This document shows positions 32,560 through 43,778 of a DNA stretch of 64,000 nt, in pieces (within the stretch, counting starts at the first letter, position 1; every line of letters starts with the position of its first letter). The translations under genes and the position numbers were made by a program. Below the pieces are notes generated by a model. It had not been told where the DNA came from. It saw nothing but the letters and a program-made list of their open reading frames with translations, and made no database searches. This stretch comes from Thamnidium elegans (Eukaryota; Mucoromycota; Mucoromycetes; Mucorales; Mucoraceae). Location: assembly GCA_025201345.1 (NCBI GenBank), contig JAIXMG010000033.1:248001-312000 (forward strand). Direction: 5' to 3'.

Positions 32560-33482
32560 ATGTCTGAAAAACGTCAACAAGAAGTAACTAATCCTTTAGC
32601 TATTGCTAAACTTCTGGGTCCTTCTAACCCAAAGTTGGACCATTTAATTCGATTCTTAAACTCTGTTAGAGGTACAGATAAAGTGTTGATGGTAAGGATA
32701 TCTCAGTAAGTAATATTATTACATACTAATTTTTATTTGTTAGTTTATTCAATACTGGTCCAAAATTGTTATTTGGTTTCTTCAACGTCGTTCACCTACT
32801 CTCAAGACAGCCAGTACAGCTATTTCATTAATCCAACGTGTCCAAAACTTTTCAGGTCCCGTAAGTGATTTCCGTATCTTGTTACGTTACTATGGTTTAT
32901 TACCAATGGTACAATACATGAACTACCTCGAATATAATCAACCCGCCAGTAAATTATCCTTGACCATCGAACGACTTCAGAATTGGGCCAATATTATTTA
33001 TTATCCTTTGGAACATATTTATTGGTTAGGAGCTCATCAAGTGATCCCTATCAGTGAGGAAAAGACAAATAAAATTGGTATGTGGAGTTGTCGTTTCTGG
33101 GCTGCTTATGTTATTTTAGAATATGGTAGATTAGCAGAACAATATAGAAATTTGAGAAAGAAGGAAACTGGATTATTGAAACGTATTAAGGCTGGAGACG
33201 TTGAAACTCATGAAGATCCTGAAGCAGAAATGGCGTCAATTAAGGCAGAAAGAACAAGTATGATTGTCAATACTTGTATTAATACTGGGTAAGTAAAAAA
33301 GGTTTTGATGGTTTGTCATGTCATATACTAATTTTTATATATATTATTTAAATCTCAGCTATTTACCATTGACAATTCATTGGTCACTTGAAAGATCAAG
33401 TTTCCCTGATGTCTTGGTTGGTGTGTTTGGTGGTTTTGCATCTGTTTTCCAGATTTATTCTGCTTGGAACGCAGTTGCCTAG
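32560..33482 (+). CDS. PEX11: Peroxisomal membrane protein Pex11-type
   Basis: Three exons: 32560-32691, 32744-33288 and 33359-33482, 266 residues. The N-terminus (LDHLIRFLNSVRGTDKVLM...IQYWSKIVIWFLQRR) is the amphipathic Pex11 signature that binds and tubulates peroxisomal membrane. The middle (FRILLRYYGLLPMVQYMNYLE, NIIYYPLEHIYWLGAHQVIPI) and the C-terminal hydrophobic segment (LVGVFGGFASVFQIYSAWNAVA) fit the PEX11C/fungal Pex11 family. Its role is peroxisome elongation and proliferation. The final TAG at 33480-33482 leaves a typical short C-terminus. The start follows a T-rich leader. Confidence 0.88.
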
Positions 33483-33909
33483 ATATCTATTTGAAAATAA
33501 AAAATACCTGCTTTTAAAAATAAAAAATTGCCCTGTCGCCCACCAGAATTTTTGGTGTGACATCATTAGAAGGTGCAAAAAAAGGCACTGTCTTTTAATA
33601 TGTAATACGAAAAAAAAAAAACGACTGATTTTCCAAGGCCTGGCTTCAAAAAGTTTAAAGCAGTGATAAAAAAAAAAAAATCCACCTGAAAAAAAATAAC
33701 AGGCCTAGGAACTCTTTTTTTTTATATAATTGCGACCCCCTTCCTTTTCTTTTTTGACTATTTGACAGATCTACACGTATTTTTTTTTTTTTTTTTTTTT
33801 TTTGTTGCCAAAATCACGTATCGAAAAAGAAGAAAACAGCCAACAAGAATAAAAAATACAAAATTACGCCTGTAAATTAGAATCGACAAGTTTTTTTTTA
33901 GGTTTATAG
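33483..33909. other. Intergenic, no gene seen
   Basis: AT-rich DNA with a T run at about 33780-33802. A moderately GC stretch at 33530-33600 gives no homology I can recognise. It presumably contains the promoter of the PPR gene. Confidence 0.4.
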
Positions 33910-36129
33910 ATGCGTCCAGCTCTTACTTTATCAACAAGAAGAGCGAAATCTTCGACCTGTTTATTAAATCAATGCGAAATAGAAAGAAGTCGATCTTTTT
34001 TGACATGTGCCACTAGGGCCAGTTTGACAGAGAGACCCCAGCTCTGGTTGTTAATAACCAGGCCTCATTCGACCAAAACACCCAAGTCTCATTCGACCAA
34101 ACCTCCCAGGTATTACTCAAACAAACCTCCCAAGTATCACTCGACCAAACCACCATCCAACTTAAGAAAGTTTCATCCACGTATCATGAACAAGGGCATA
34201 AATTTAGAAGAATTACTTGAATTCTTACCCACCAGTTCGTTAACACCTAAAGAAATATTTAAATCGTTACGAACCGCACTTTATAATACCGCCCAACACG
34301 ATGCAAAGAAAGCTTGGTTGATTTATAACGGCATGATTCAACACAGTGTAGATAAATATTTGACACCAAATCATTATGGTTTCTTGTTAAGTATATTGAA
34401 ATATGGAAATTCTATTTCGCCCATGATGACAGTTTTGGAAAATATGAAAAGTCACCCTAGTCAAGAATCAAGTCTTACCAACTATCACATATCTCAAGTT
34501 TTATATGCCATGAGTAGACATGGTCTGGTATTAGAGGCTTGTGATATAATTCGATTCACTACTATTAATTCAAATAGATTACAAGATACAACTTTATTAC
34601 CTACTGCCAATCATTTCCATTTATTGGCTATGACTTTAAAGAATAGCAACAGTAGAAATGCAACCACAATTGAATTGGTTACCAAATTGATGTTGGAAGG
34701 AATGCTGCAACGAGAGACAATACTTTTTAATACGACTTCTTCAGTTATGCTTGGTTTACTTTCAACTCATCAACAATTAAAATTACAGTTTTTACAAGCG
34801 ATGGATCAAATCAACAGTAAAAATGTAGACTTTCCAAAGACTCACCCTTACAACGTATATATCTATACTTCACTTATTTCGGGGTTCGCACGGCAAGGGG
34901 ATAGTGGAAGTGCTAAACGATTATTTGATGAGATGAAGAAACATAAAATACCACCAAGCCAAGTAACTTATGGTGCATTAATGGAAGCATATAGTAAAGC
35001 TGGAGATTTTACGTCTGCTATTCGATTTATCACAGATCATCACAGAAGAGGTCGCGCCATCTCAAGTCATATGATCACGTCACTCTTAAACAATGCTATC
35101 CAACAAAACAATTTAATTGTGGCAGAGAACACAGTTAAATTTATCACCAATAAAAAGATAAATGTTGCCGATACGGATATTCGATTAAGGACAGCACTTA
35201 TTTGGCTTCAAACAAAACAAAATGTAGATGCAGCAAGAAAAAAGTTTGAGGAATTATATGCAAAGGATAAAGCGTTAGTGAATTCGATTATGGCAAATCA
35301 TTTGATTATGGGATACGGGTTAAAAAAGGATAAGGACAATGTGATTGCTAGTTATGATCTTGGTAGTAAATTAGCGAAGACGCAGAATCAAGAATTAAGG
35401 TCAAAGCATTATTTAACAAATGCCTTGTTTCATTGTTGTGATGTACCTGCAGCATTAAGTGTATTTGCGTCTATGCGTAATCAAGCTATACCAGATGATA
35501 TTACGTTGGCTATGGTAGTGCAAGGATTAGTTTTAAACGGTGAACGCAATTTAGCCTGGAGATTATTCAAGACGTTACAATCAGACGGTATTGAACCAAA
35601 TTTACATGCCTATACGAGTATTCTTAAATTACTTGGTCACCGTGATTCAGATTTGAAAAAGAAGAATGGTAATCCTGAATTAAGTTTAGATATAATTTCA
35701 GCAGCTGGCATACGATTACCTCAACTGAACTATTTCAATTCTTCAGTACCATCCACGACAGATGCACTTGGCTTATTCCGTCGTATGACTGGCTTTCAAA
35801 AGCCAAACGTCTATACTTATACCACTCTCATTTCATGCTTTGCTAAACACGATATATCGCGTGCTATCAGTATCTTTGATCATATGTGTGCAAAAGGTGT
35901 GAATCCGACTTTAGAAACATATACAGCCCTGATTCAAGGTTGTGCAATATTTAGAAATAGTCATTTGGCTCTGCAAACTTTTAACCATATGCGTGAAAGA
36001 CGCATTGAACCCAATTCTGTGACTTGGAGATACCTGTTGAAATCTTTATCAAGATCTCGTGTTGATAAATCCCAAATAGATAAAATCGCTGCTATGGCAG
36101 GGAAATCTTTAAACAAAAAACTAGATTAA
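33910..36129 (+). CDS. Pentatricopeptide-repeat protein, probably mitochondrial
   Basis: Single exon, 739 residues. The first ~80 residues are Arg/Ser-rich and almost free of acid (mitochondrial targeting type). They contain a short internal repeat HSTKPP/YYSNKPP (about residues 58-77, encoded at 34081-34150). Many PPR motifs follow, e.g. YTSLISGFARQGDSGSAKRLFDEM, VTYGALMEAYSKAGDFTSAI, HAYTSILKLLG, YTYTTLISCFAKHDISRAISIFDHM and ETYTALIQGC. P-type PPR arrays bind organellar RNA in a sequence-specific way, here most likely mitochondrial mRNA or rRNA maturation or translation. No SMR or other catalytic domain is visible. The exact orthologue (CRP1/PET309/Dmr-type) cannot be called. Confidence 0.88.
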   Translation: MRPALTLSTRRAKSSTCLLNQCEIERSRSFLTCATRASLTERPQLWLLITRPHSTKTPKSHSTKPPRYYSNKPPKYHSTKPPSNLRKFHPRIMNKGINLEELLEFLPTSSLTPKEIFKSLRTALYNTAQHDAKKAWLIYNGMIQHSVDKYLTPNHYGFLLSILKYGNSISPMMTVLENMKSHPSQESSLTNYHISQVLYAMSRHGLVLEACDIIRFTTINSNRLQDTTLLPTANHFHLLAMTLKNSNSRNATTIELVTKLMLEGMLQRETILFNTTSSVMLGLLSTHQQLKLQFLQAMDQINSKNVDFPKTHPYNVYIYTSLISGFARQGDSGSAKRLFDEMKKHKIPPSQVTYGALMEAYSKAGDFTSAIRFITDHHRRGRAISSHMITSLLNNAIQQNNLIVAENTVKFITNKKINVADTDIRLRTALIWLQTKQNVDAARKKFEELYAKDKALVNSIMANHLIMGYGLKKDKDNVIASYDLGSKLAKTQNQELRSKHYLTNALFHCCDVPAALSVFASMRNQAIPDDITLAMVVQGLVLNGERNLAWRLFKTLQSDGIEPNLHAYTSILKLLGHRDSDLKKKNGNPELSLDIISAAGIRLPQLNYFNSSVPSTTDALGLFRRMTGFQKPNVYTYTTLISCFAKHDISRAISIFDHMCAKGVNPTLETYTALIQGCAIFRNSHLALQTFNHMRERRIEPNSVTWRYLLKSLSRSRVDKSQIDKIAAMAGKSLNKKLD

Positions 36130-36387
36130 TTTAACACCTTAGAAAATCAAAAATCAAAACAACAAAAACAACAAAAAACAAGAAAAAAAAAAAAAAAAAA
36201 AAAGACCCTCTTTCCTTCTCCATCACGCACTCACTTTTTTTTTTTTTTTTTATAATAATAATAATAATAATAAAATTATATACAACTTGTACATTAGATA
36301 TATACATAAAGAAAAACCAAGTGATATGTATAACTAAGTAGATAATTTTTTGTTTTTTTTTATATGTGTGTCTTATTCTATATATCT

Positions 36388-37800
36388 CTATTTCTTTGTA
36401 ATCATAGGGAACCAAGGATGATATTTGAATATTGCTTGTACGCTTTCTACTTTAGATTGACCGATATTCATTAACCCAATTTTATTTGCCACCACAGTAC
36501 GTATACAATTTTTTACATCCTATTTTTATAGATTTAGTTTTGGATTTCAAATAACAGTAATGGTAACAATTTACCTCAACAAATCGCTCATGACACATTT
36601 CGGTATTTGTTTCCTCCGCAGACATGGTCAATAAACTATCCAACATTTTCTTTGCTTCATCCAAATCATTTGTAATGATTGTTTTCATCATATCTATATC
36701 AAAATCATCAATCTCAATAGTAGATAAAAAGGTTTTGTAACTAGGATGAGGTGGGGAGATCAAGCTTCTAAAAGGCTTAAAACGTTGTAAATATCTAGTT
36801 TCCTCGTTATCAAAAATAACTTGACGTTGGTTCCATTGACCAGCGTTTTCAGCACATAATAAAATCTTTAAAATGGCTTCGGATAAGCTCTTTTTAGCTT
36901 GGTTTAAGCGTTGGTTGGTCATCAAATAGCCGTATAGGTTTTTGCTGGTGCTTGTTGTATCGATATAATTCGATATTCTTTCTAACAAATAATCTCGACT
37001 ACCTAATACACATTGAACGTACCTGCATTATTAAAATGTTAGGGTTTTTGGTATAGTACACACTAAAAAACAATAATACTTTACCAGTAAATCATAATAT
37101 ATTCATGATCTCCGTATAAATCTAATTCGAAGCCTAAATACAAAATCTTTTCAATCATGGTCAATTTAATATTATATGCCCACGAAGAAAAATAATACGG
37201 TGTTGAAACAGGGTTTTGATCCTCGTCCTTTTGTAAACTATGAAAGACTTCGTCTACACCTGCAGCTTCCTCCTGCAGAATTTCCCATTCTGCAATTACT
37301 TTACAAAGCATTCTTCTTTGACGTGATCGATTATGACAGTTAATTCTAAAATATTCTATAAAAACCTATCTTAGAATATTAAAAATCATTATATACGTAA
37401 ATATATATAAAAAACAGAGAAGAAAGGTTAATAAACTTGTTCTGTTACCATTGCAATTCTATCGAGATACGTCTTTAATGCTTCATGTGCGTTCAAGAAT
37501 TCTTGACCGCTGATACCAGAAGGTATCCTTTGGTTGGCAGATAACCACCAAGCTGGTGGTCTAACGGTTTCTTGGACAGAAGATAAAATTAATTTGGAGA
37601 CGGATAATGTACCAAACACACGTTGATTATGAAAGAAAAGAGTCTATATATGTATATAAGTACGAAAATCATTTTCACCTATTAAAAAAAAACTTACATT
37701 AAGTTTAGAGCGTGAAAATGCATCAGGATAAGGTTGTGTTGAACCGAAAGAAAGGAAATAATTCTAAAAAAAAAAATAGATATAAACACCCTTTAACGCA

Positions 37801-37845
<45 letters not shown>

Positions 37846-39035
37846 ACCATTAAAGAAGTTACAGAAGGAAAATTAACAACGGTACAGATAGAAGCTAACC
37901 TGCCAATTAATAAACCAAATTCTTTATATGATTGTTCTGGCGATACAAGTTCAACTGGTCTAGGAGGTGTTTGAGAGGTGAGTTTTCGGTTAATGTTGGG
38001 ATCAAATGCTTCTGGAATATCCTTTCCAAGACCTAAATCGATATTTTGTAATAAACTGATTACTTTAGTTAACTCGCTATTAGCTTGGGGTAAATGCGAT
38101 CCTTCTACTTGTGAAAAGAACACAAGCGATAAAAGAAATGATTTACGGATTTCAATTCTGTTTAATATTTCCTTTATGATTTTGGATTGTTCCTCTAATA
38201 CTTTGATGTTAACTTTTTTCTTTTCTACTTGTGTTTTATAAGGATACTTTACCTGACAGATCCATATTGAGTAAATGGTTTAATAACATGACGGAAGAAT
38301 CGATATCATTAAATATAGCTACGTCGGGGTGTTGATCATTAAATGAAAGTCCAAACAAATTTGTAGTAAAATCCTCTTCCTATTTAACAATAAGTATACA
38401 CAGCCAAAAAAAAGGGGGGGGGGGGTTTCTCTTTCTCTTACTTCAAATACATTTCCTTGTGTCATTTCAGTCCAGATATAATGACAGCATTTTACAGTAG
38501 CAAGAATATAGGTCTTTAAAACACCATACATAATATCATCCATACTAGAGGTTAAAGTAGGCATAGGTAATTGGTTTAATGTTGCAATATGATGAAAGTA
38601 AATACAAGTGTATACAGTTTGTGATAATGAGTGGCCTGATATCCATGCCATTTCTCTCGTCAATAACCTATCCATAATTCCCAACGTCTCTTCAATTGAA
38701 ATTCGGTTCTGGATATCAAACGTGTTTGGGTTTTCTTTTACAAGCATGCCCGTGTCCATCCTGGGATCCATAATTTCAATGGCACTCATGGCATCGAATA
38801 AAGTAAATGATTGCAGGTGGACTAATTGACCGACCTTGAACTCTGGGGTTATTCAGGTTAATACATTATATATACAGTTTTTTTTTCTGGGCGTTACCTT
38901 GAGTGGCTTCATCTACAAAACTAGTAATATCTTTCCATTCTGGTAAAAGATATTCTTCTTCTTCGGTAGGTATGTTAATATTCAACTCGGTAAAAGCGTC
39001 TATGTTTTCTTTTTAGCATAACTAGATAAAGGTTG

Positions 39036-39080
<45 letters not shown>

Positions 39081-39170
39081 TTCTCTCTCTCTCTTTCTCT
39101 CTTTCTCTCTCTCTCTCTCTTCGACCTCCAACCTTGTCTCTTTACCTTGTAAATCGCCAAGTGGTTGCAT
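36388..39170 (-). CDS. MAK10: NatC N-acetyltransferase auxiliary subunit Mak10/NAA35
   Basis: Ten exons on the minus strand: 39170-39146, 38999-38898, 38842-38442, 38379-38253, 38194-37848, 37763-37698, 37643-37437, 37365-37085, 37022-36575 and 36519-36388, 711 residues. The block LFDAMSAIEIMDPRMDTGML is the family signature. CHNRSRQRRMLCKVIAEW and LGFELDLYGDHEYIMIYWY in the middle are also conserved. It scaffolds the NatC complex (Naa30/Naa38), which acetylates Met-hydrophobic N-termini. The 25-nt first exon (MQPLGDLQ) is inferred from splice signals because the next exon has no ATG; it is the least certain part. Intron 1 contains a CT microsatellite and intron 5 an A run of about 40. Confidence 0.9.
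39035..39120. repeat. (CT)n microsatellite inside NAA35 intron 1
   Basis: CT-rich run with CTTT interruptions. On the minus (gene) strand it reads as GA repeats between the first and second exons. Confidence 0.85.
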
Positions 39171-39335
39171 ACGTGACCGGGAATAAAAATACTAAAGGAA
39201 CGCAAAATAAAAAAGCTTGGCCTCTGTTTCTTTAAATAAAGGTGTGGCTGAGTTTGATAACCCTTTTATACTATTTTTTTTTTTTTCTCTTTGGGTTGTT
39301 TCTTTTTTTGATTGTATATAAAATTTGAATCCAAC
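39171..39335. promoter_or_regulatory. Compact bidirectional promoter NAA35/SF3A3
   Basis: Only 165 bp separate the two start codons of divergent genes, so both promoters must share this AT-rich segment. No specific factor site is claimed. Confidence 0.6.
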
Positions 39336-41114
39336 ATGGATAACGTACTTGAGAAGCAAAGAAGGTAAAAAAACCTTTTTTTTAAAATTGCCTTATTCGA
39401 TTTATTTTTTTTACTTATTTTTCTTATGTTAGTGCTCATGAAGATATTGAACACTTAGAACAGGCTATTGTAGATCAATATATGGAAGATGCAAAAACTC
39501 ATCGCGAAAAGCTTTATAATGAACATATTGTCGATAAGTTTTTAACACGTATTGCCGATAAGAGTGAATACCTTTATGAATTGTATCAAGATAAAGACGG
39601 GTAAAGACAGCATTTTTTTTCTTTTTCATTGTCACAATCATCTAAACTTTTTTTTTAAAATTTTAGTCTTCGTCAGTCTGAAATGGAAGCACTTTCCGGA
39701 TCTACTGAATTTAACGAGTTTTATGAACGTCTCAAGGTGATTAAAGAACATCATCGTAAATACCCTAATGAAACTGTTGAACCTGCAGAGATGGAATTCA
39801 TTTATCTTTCACAAAAGAAGGAAGAAAGTGATTACGAAGGTTTGTACTTTTTTTTTTAAAAAAAAAACATGGGGTATGTGCGCGAAAACTAAAAAAGAAA
39901 GCTATCGTTTTAATTAGAGTTGGAAAAAAAGTTCTCTGGTGAAGAAAGCACAGGTCGATACCTTGATTTAAACGAACTTCATTCAATGTACATCAACTTG
40001 AAAGGCGTCAAGAAACTCGATTACTTGCAGTACCTCAGTGAATTTGACGATTTTGTTACGGTCTACCCTAAATCGATTAAAACGACTGAAGAATACAAGC
40101 AATATTTAAACCAGTTATTTCAATACCTTTATGGTTTCTTTCGCAGATCCAAACCACTTTATGATATTGCTGCTTTGGAAGAAGAAGCTTTACCTGAATT
40201 TAATCAACAATGGGAGCAAGGTAAAGTACTTGGTTGGGATGTAGATACCTCAAATCAAGGCTTGTTTTGCCCTGCCTGTCAAAAACAATTTTCAAAACAA
40301 ACTGTATTTGATGCTCATTTAACTGCAAAGAAACATATCAAGGCACAAAAGAAATTAGATGAACAAAAGGATGCCCCTGTTGAGGGAACCGTAGAGAATA
40401 TTGTAGGTGGGAAGGATGATAAGAGAAAGGCAATTGCTTGGAAGGAGAGGTTGATTATAAAGTATGCTGAGGCTTTGGCCGATTTTAGAGAAGAGACAAA
40501 GTCCAATGTTGAAAGAAAGCAAGCATTAACAGATAAAGAGCGTATTGTAAGTTTTTGTTTTATGTGTGTATTATATATACAAATATTCTAAAGGCAAGGT
40601 TTTTATATAGCTGGAACAAGAACAAGAAGTAGTTGAATTTGTTGATCAGGACTCTGACGATGAAGATGATGAAAAGATTTATAACCCACTTAAATTACCA
40701 CTTGGTTGGGACGGTAAACCTATTCCTTACTGGCTTTATAAATTACACGGTCTTGGTGTTGAATATCCTTGTGAGATTTGTGGTAATTATGTATATATGG
40801 GTAGAAAGGCTTTTGATAAACATTTCCAAGAGTGGAGACATGCACAAGGTATGCGATCCTTGGGTATTCCTAACACTCGTCAATTCCATGAAATTACAAA
40901 GATTGATGATGTCCTCGCTTGTAAGTATTTTTTTTTTCTTTATATATATATATATATTTGTACTGATGGCGTTTTTATAGTGTATCAAAAACAAAAGAAA
41001 GAAGGAAGTAGTGCTGAAGCTAAGGCTGATATTGTTGAAGAGTATGAAGATGCAGAAGGAAATGTGTATAACAAAAAGACTTATGAAGACCTTAAGAGAC
41101 AAGGTATTCTTTAG
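39336..41114 (+). CDS. PRP9: Splicing factor 3A subunit 3 (Prp9/SF3a60)
   Basis: Six exons: 39336-39364, 39433-39600, 39667-39839, 39918-40546, 40611-40920 and 40981-41114, 480 residues. The N-terminus MDNVLEKQR and HREKLYNEHIVDKFL match SF3a60. An N-terminal U1-type zinc finger (CPACQKQFSKQTVFDAH...H) and the C-terminal matrin-type finger CEICGNYVYMGRKAFDKHFQEWRHAQG are intact, followed by GIPNTRQFHEITKIDDVLA. SF3a is part of the U2 snRNP that recognises the branch site in pre-mRNA splicing. The first exon is only 29 nt. The gene is complete, with all phases consistent. Confidence 0.96.
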
Positions 41115-41485
41115 AATCTCTTACTTTTAAAATAAACTTTTTTTTGTTTTTTTGGCTTGTAATATATTTGCGTTGCTGTAAGGGTTTGCAGTCAAAATGA
41201 ACAATGCAGCATTATTTAGAAAAAGTAAACCGGAACATACCTTTTTTAGTATCTGACTAGAATATACTTGGTAAAAGAAAAAAGTTAATTAGTTTATACA
41301 TATTCTGTAAAACAGATACATATGGATATACTATATCATTGCATATTGTAATTTCAATTAAGAATAACCTTTTTTTTTTATCCTCCGGTTTATATGTGTA
41401 TATGTATCGTAAAAGTAATCTGTTCTACGCACGAAAAAATACTTGTTTGCGATTGTAAAATGCATATGTACTGAGTCTAATTAAC

Positions 41486-41519
<34 letters not shown>

Positions 41520-41717
41520 CACAAACTCCTCAAACTATTACTTTAAAACAAGCTAACCTTATATATTACAGTAAATAATACCAATGATAGGGGTCTTTAA
41601 TAAGTCATCGCTTAAGAAAAAAAAAAGACAAGTCCATACTTTCGTTTTTTTTTTAATAATTTATTTTAAAAGTACCAAGTTAAGCTAAAAATACAAATAA
41701 TAAAAAAAAGACAATGA
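41115..41717. other. Convergent intergenic region
   Basis: AT-rich DNA between the 3' ends of SF3A3 and the P450. It includes a 33-nt T run at 41487-41519. Poly(A)-signal-like AATAAA is present at both ends. No gene is seen. Confidence 0.5.
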
Positions 41718-43341
41718 TTACAACCCTTCAAAAATTAAGTTTTCAGTAGGGGGGAATTTAGTCATACCTAACAAGACGTTATCGGAAGCACGTTCACCAG
41801 ACTTTGTAGTAAAGTTGTACCGAATAAGCATCTCTGCAATTACATACTTGATTTCATTAGCAGCGAAATAACGACCAGGACATGCATGAGGTCCAAGACC
41901 AAACGTAAGATGGTCTACACCAATGGAAGTAGACTTCATCTTTTTATTGACAAATCGATAAGCGTCAAATTGATTCAACGGACTATCTCCAGTGTAGAAC
42001 TCACCCGTATTTTCATTAATAGGTAAGAAACATGTATCTCGATGTGCTTGTTCCACAGCACCAACAACAAGACTTCCTTTAGGAATAATTTGACCTGTAG
42101 ACATGAGAGTATCCTGCAAAGCAAGATGATGCATACCCAATATATCTACGTCGCACCGTAACACCTCTCGAAACAAGGAATCCATTAGAGGGAGTGTAGC
42201 AACCGTTTCTGGTGTTCTGTCGTTACCCAAGGTAGCGATTTCCGCTCTTAAATCAGTTACTAGACTAGGACGACAAGCCAACTCATGAATAGCAAAGGAA
42301 GCAAAATGAGATGTAGTATGAATACTTGCTAAAGCAATATTATTAAAGTAGTAAGCAGCTTCTTCTTCAGTTCTTGCTTTACCATCTTCTTTAGGTAAAT
42401 TTAAAACCATGGAAATAAAAGTAGGCTCGTCATCGACTTCCCCGTTTCTGATTTTTTGTAATTCAGGTACCAATAATTTCATAATCACATCCATCTCATG
42501 TTCCACTGAATAAAAGTTACGCACGAGGAATTTACCAAACCAGTCAGGGAAGATGCTGAGAAATACACCAGCTGTAATGATCTTTTGTGTAAAGGTGGCC
42601 ATACTAGCAATCAAGTCTTCATTGTAACCTACTTTACTACCAGCGAAACAAGCACATGAGATATAGGCGATTAAAACTGTCAAGGTCTCCCACACATTTA
42701 CAGTCTTTTGTTCTCCCTTGTTTAAGGAAAGTTCTTTATCCAATGCAAGTTTTAAAGCGGTTTGAATTCGTTCCGAAAAGACATCGATTTGAGTTTCTTT
42801 AAAGTTATGCCTAAGAGGGTATAAAACTATTTCGAAAAATTGATTAGTATAATGTATACAAACGAAAAAAAAAAAAAGACTTACTGGGATGCTTTTCTTT
42901 AGAACTGATATCTTCTACAACGTATTTATGTTTATATGATTCATTGACAACTTTAGCAGCAGGTATTAATAATTCAATACCTCGATTGAAATCAAAATTC
43001 TTTTGAGACTTCATGACTTCACCTATTAAAGTACCAGTAACTACAACAAGATTATGATGAGCGGGTATTTTAATACTAAAACATGGACCTTCGGTCTCTC
43101 TAGCACGATCAAGAAATTTTGCGGGATCTTTTTGAAGATCAAGTAAGTGACCTAAAAAAGGTATGCCGCCTTTTACTAAAGGGGGTAATAAGGCGCGGTC
43201 GATCGAAGTTGGTTTCGGTTTAGAATAAAGTCTCCACAGTATAAAAGTGACAGTGGCTGCTGCCGATAGAGTTACCAATTGCTTTTTATGTGTATCATTA
43301 TTTATTAATGAAAACAGTTTATTGTTTAGAATTGTAATCAT
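41718..43341 (-). CDS. Cytochrome P450, fungal ent-kaurene-oxidase-like type
   Basis: Two exons: 43341-42885 and 42826-41718, 521 residues. An N-terminal anchor lies at about residues 21-37, followed by a Pro-rich hinge and LPPLVKGGIPFLGHL. The I-helix segment is NIALASIHTTSHF, with His-Thr-Thr in place of the usual (D/E)TT. This form is familiar in fungal P450s of the gibberellin/CYP68-like group. The K-helix is FREVLR (ExxR). The heme loop FGLGPHACPGRYFA places the ligand Cys near residue 468. It is expected to be ER-bound and NADPH-reductase dependent; the substrate is unknown. It is not closely related to the two other P450s of the window, which have AGHDTT and six or seven exons. Confidence 0.92.
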
Positions 43342-43407
43342 AATGTAATTATTTTAATTGATAAAAGAAAGAAAAGAAAAGAAGAAATAGGGGTTCTTTT
43401 TATTATA

Positions 43408-43532
43408 TAGTGCTGCCGGTGCCAATTGACGGAAATTGAAAAGTGTTTGGCGGTTTGTGGTTGGCTGGATTTGCGGTTTACTTTTAGCTCAATTAGCGGC
43501 TTAATTTTTCTCATTTGGCACCGGCAGCACTG
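43408..43532. mobile_element. 125-bp MITE with TA target duplication in a divergent promoter
   Basis: The ends carry a perfect 17-bp inverted repeat, AGTGCTGCCGGTGCCAA at 43409-43425 and its complement at 43515-43531. They are flanked by TA on both sides (43406-43407 and 43533-43534), as expected for a Tc1/mariner-type MITE. The interior is non-coding, with several GCGGTTT/GGTT words. It lies between the P450 (minus) and the DUF4602 gene (plus), in their shared upstream region. Confidence 0.8.
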
Positions 43533-43778
43533 TAAATAAAAAGGGGAGTTTGATTTCCTCGCGCCTGTGTGTGTGTGTGTGTCATGGGGATATATCAACC
43601 GGAATACCATGTCCGCGGTTTGAGCATTGTACATTATCCGCGCGCACTCTTTCACCAATCATTTTTTTTCTCTTCTTTAATTTAGTTGCCGGATTGCTCA
43701 TCAGTGGCTTATTGTTGACAAAAAAAAAGGTAAAAACCAAAAAAAAAAAATATTCTTACATCTTTTTATATTATCACA

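Noticed and set aside
37764..38123. Open frame continuing into a Phe run at the end of NAA35 exon 5
   Set aside because: The Phe run is the A/T run of the following intron. The exon ends at a GTAAGG donor.
27698..39120. CT-rich tracts as CRISPR-like or regulatory arrays
   Set aside because: They are simple dinucleotide microsatellites without spacers. No CRISPR array is present and none is expected in a fungal nuclear genome.
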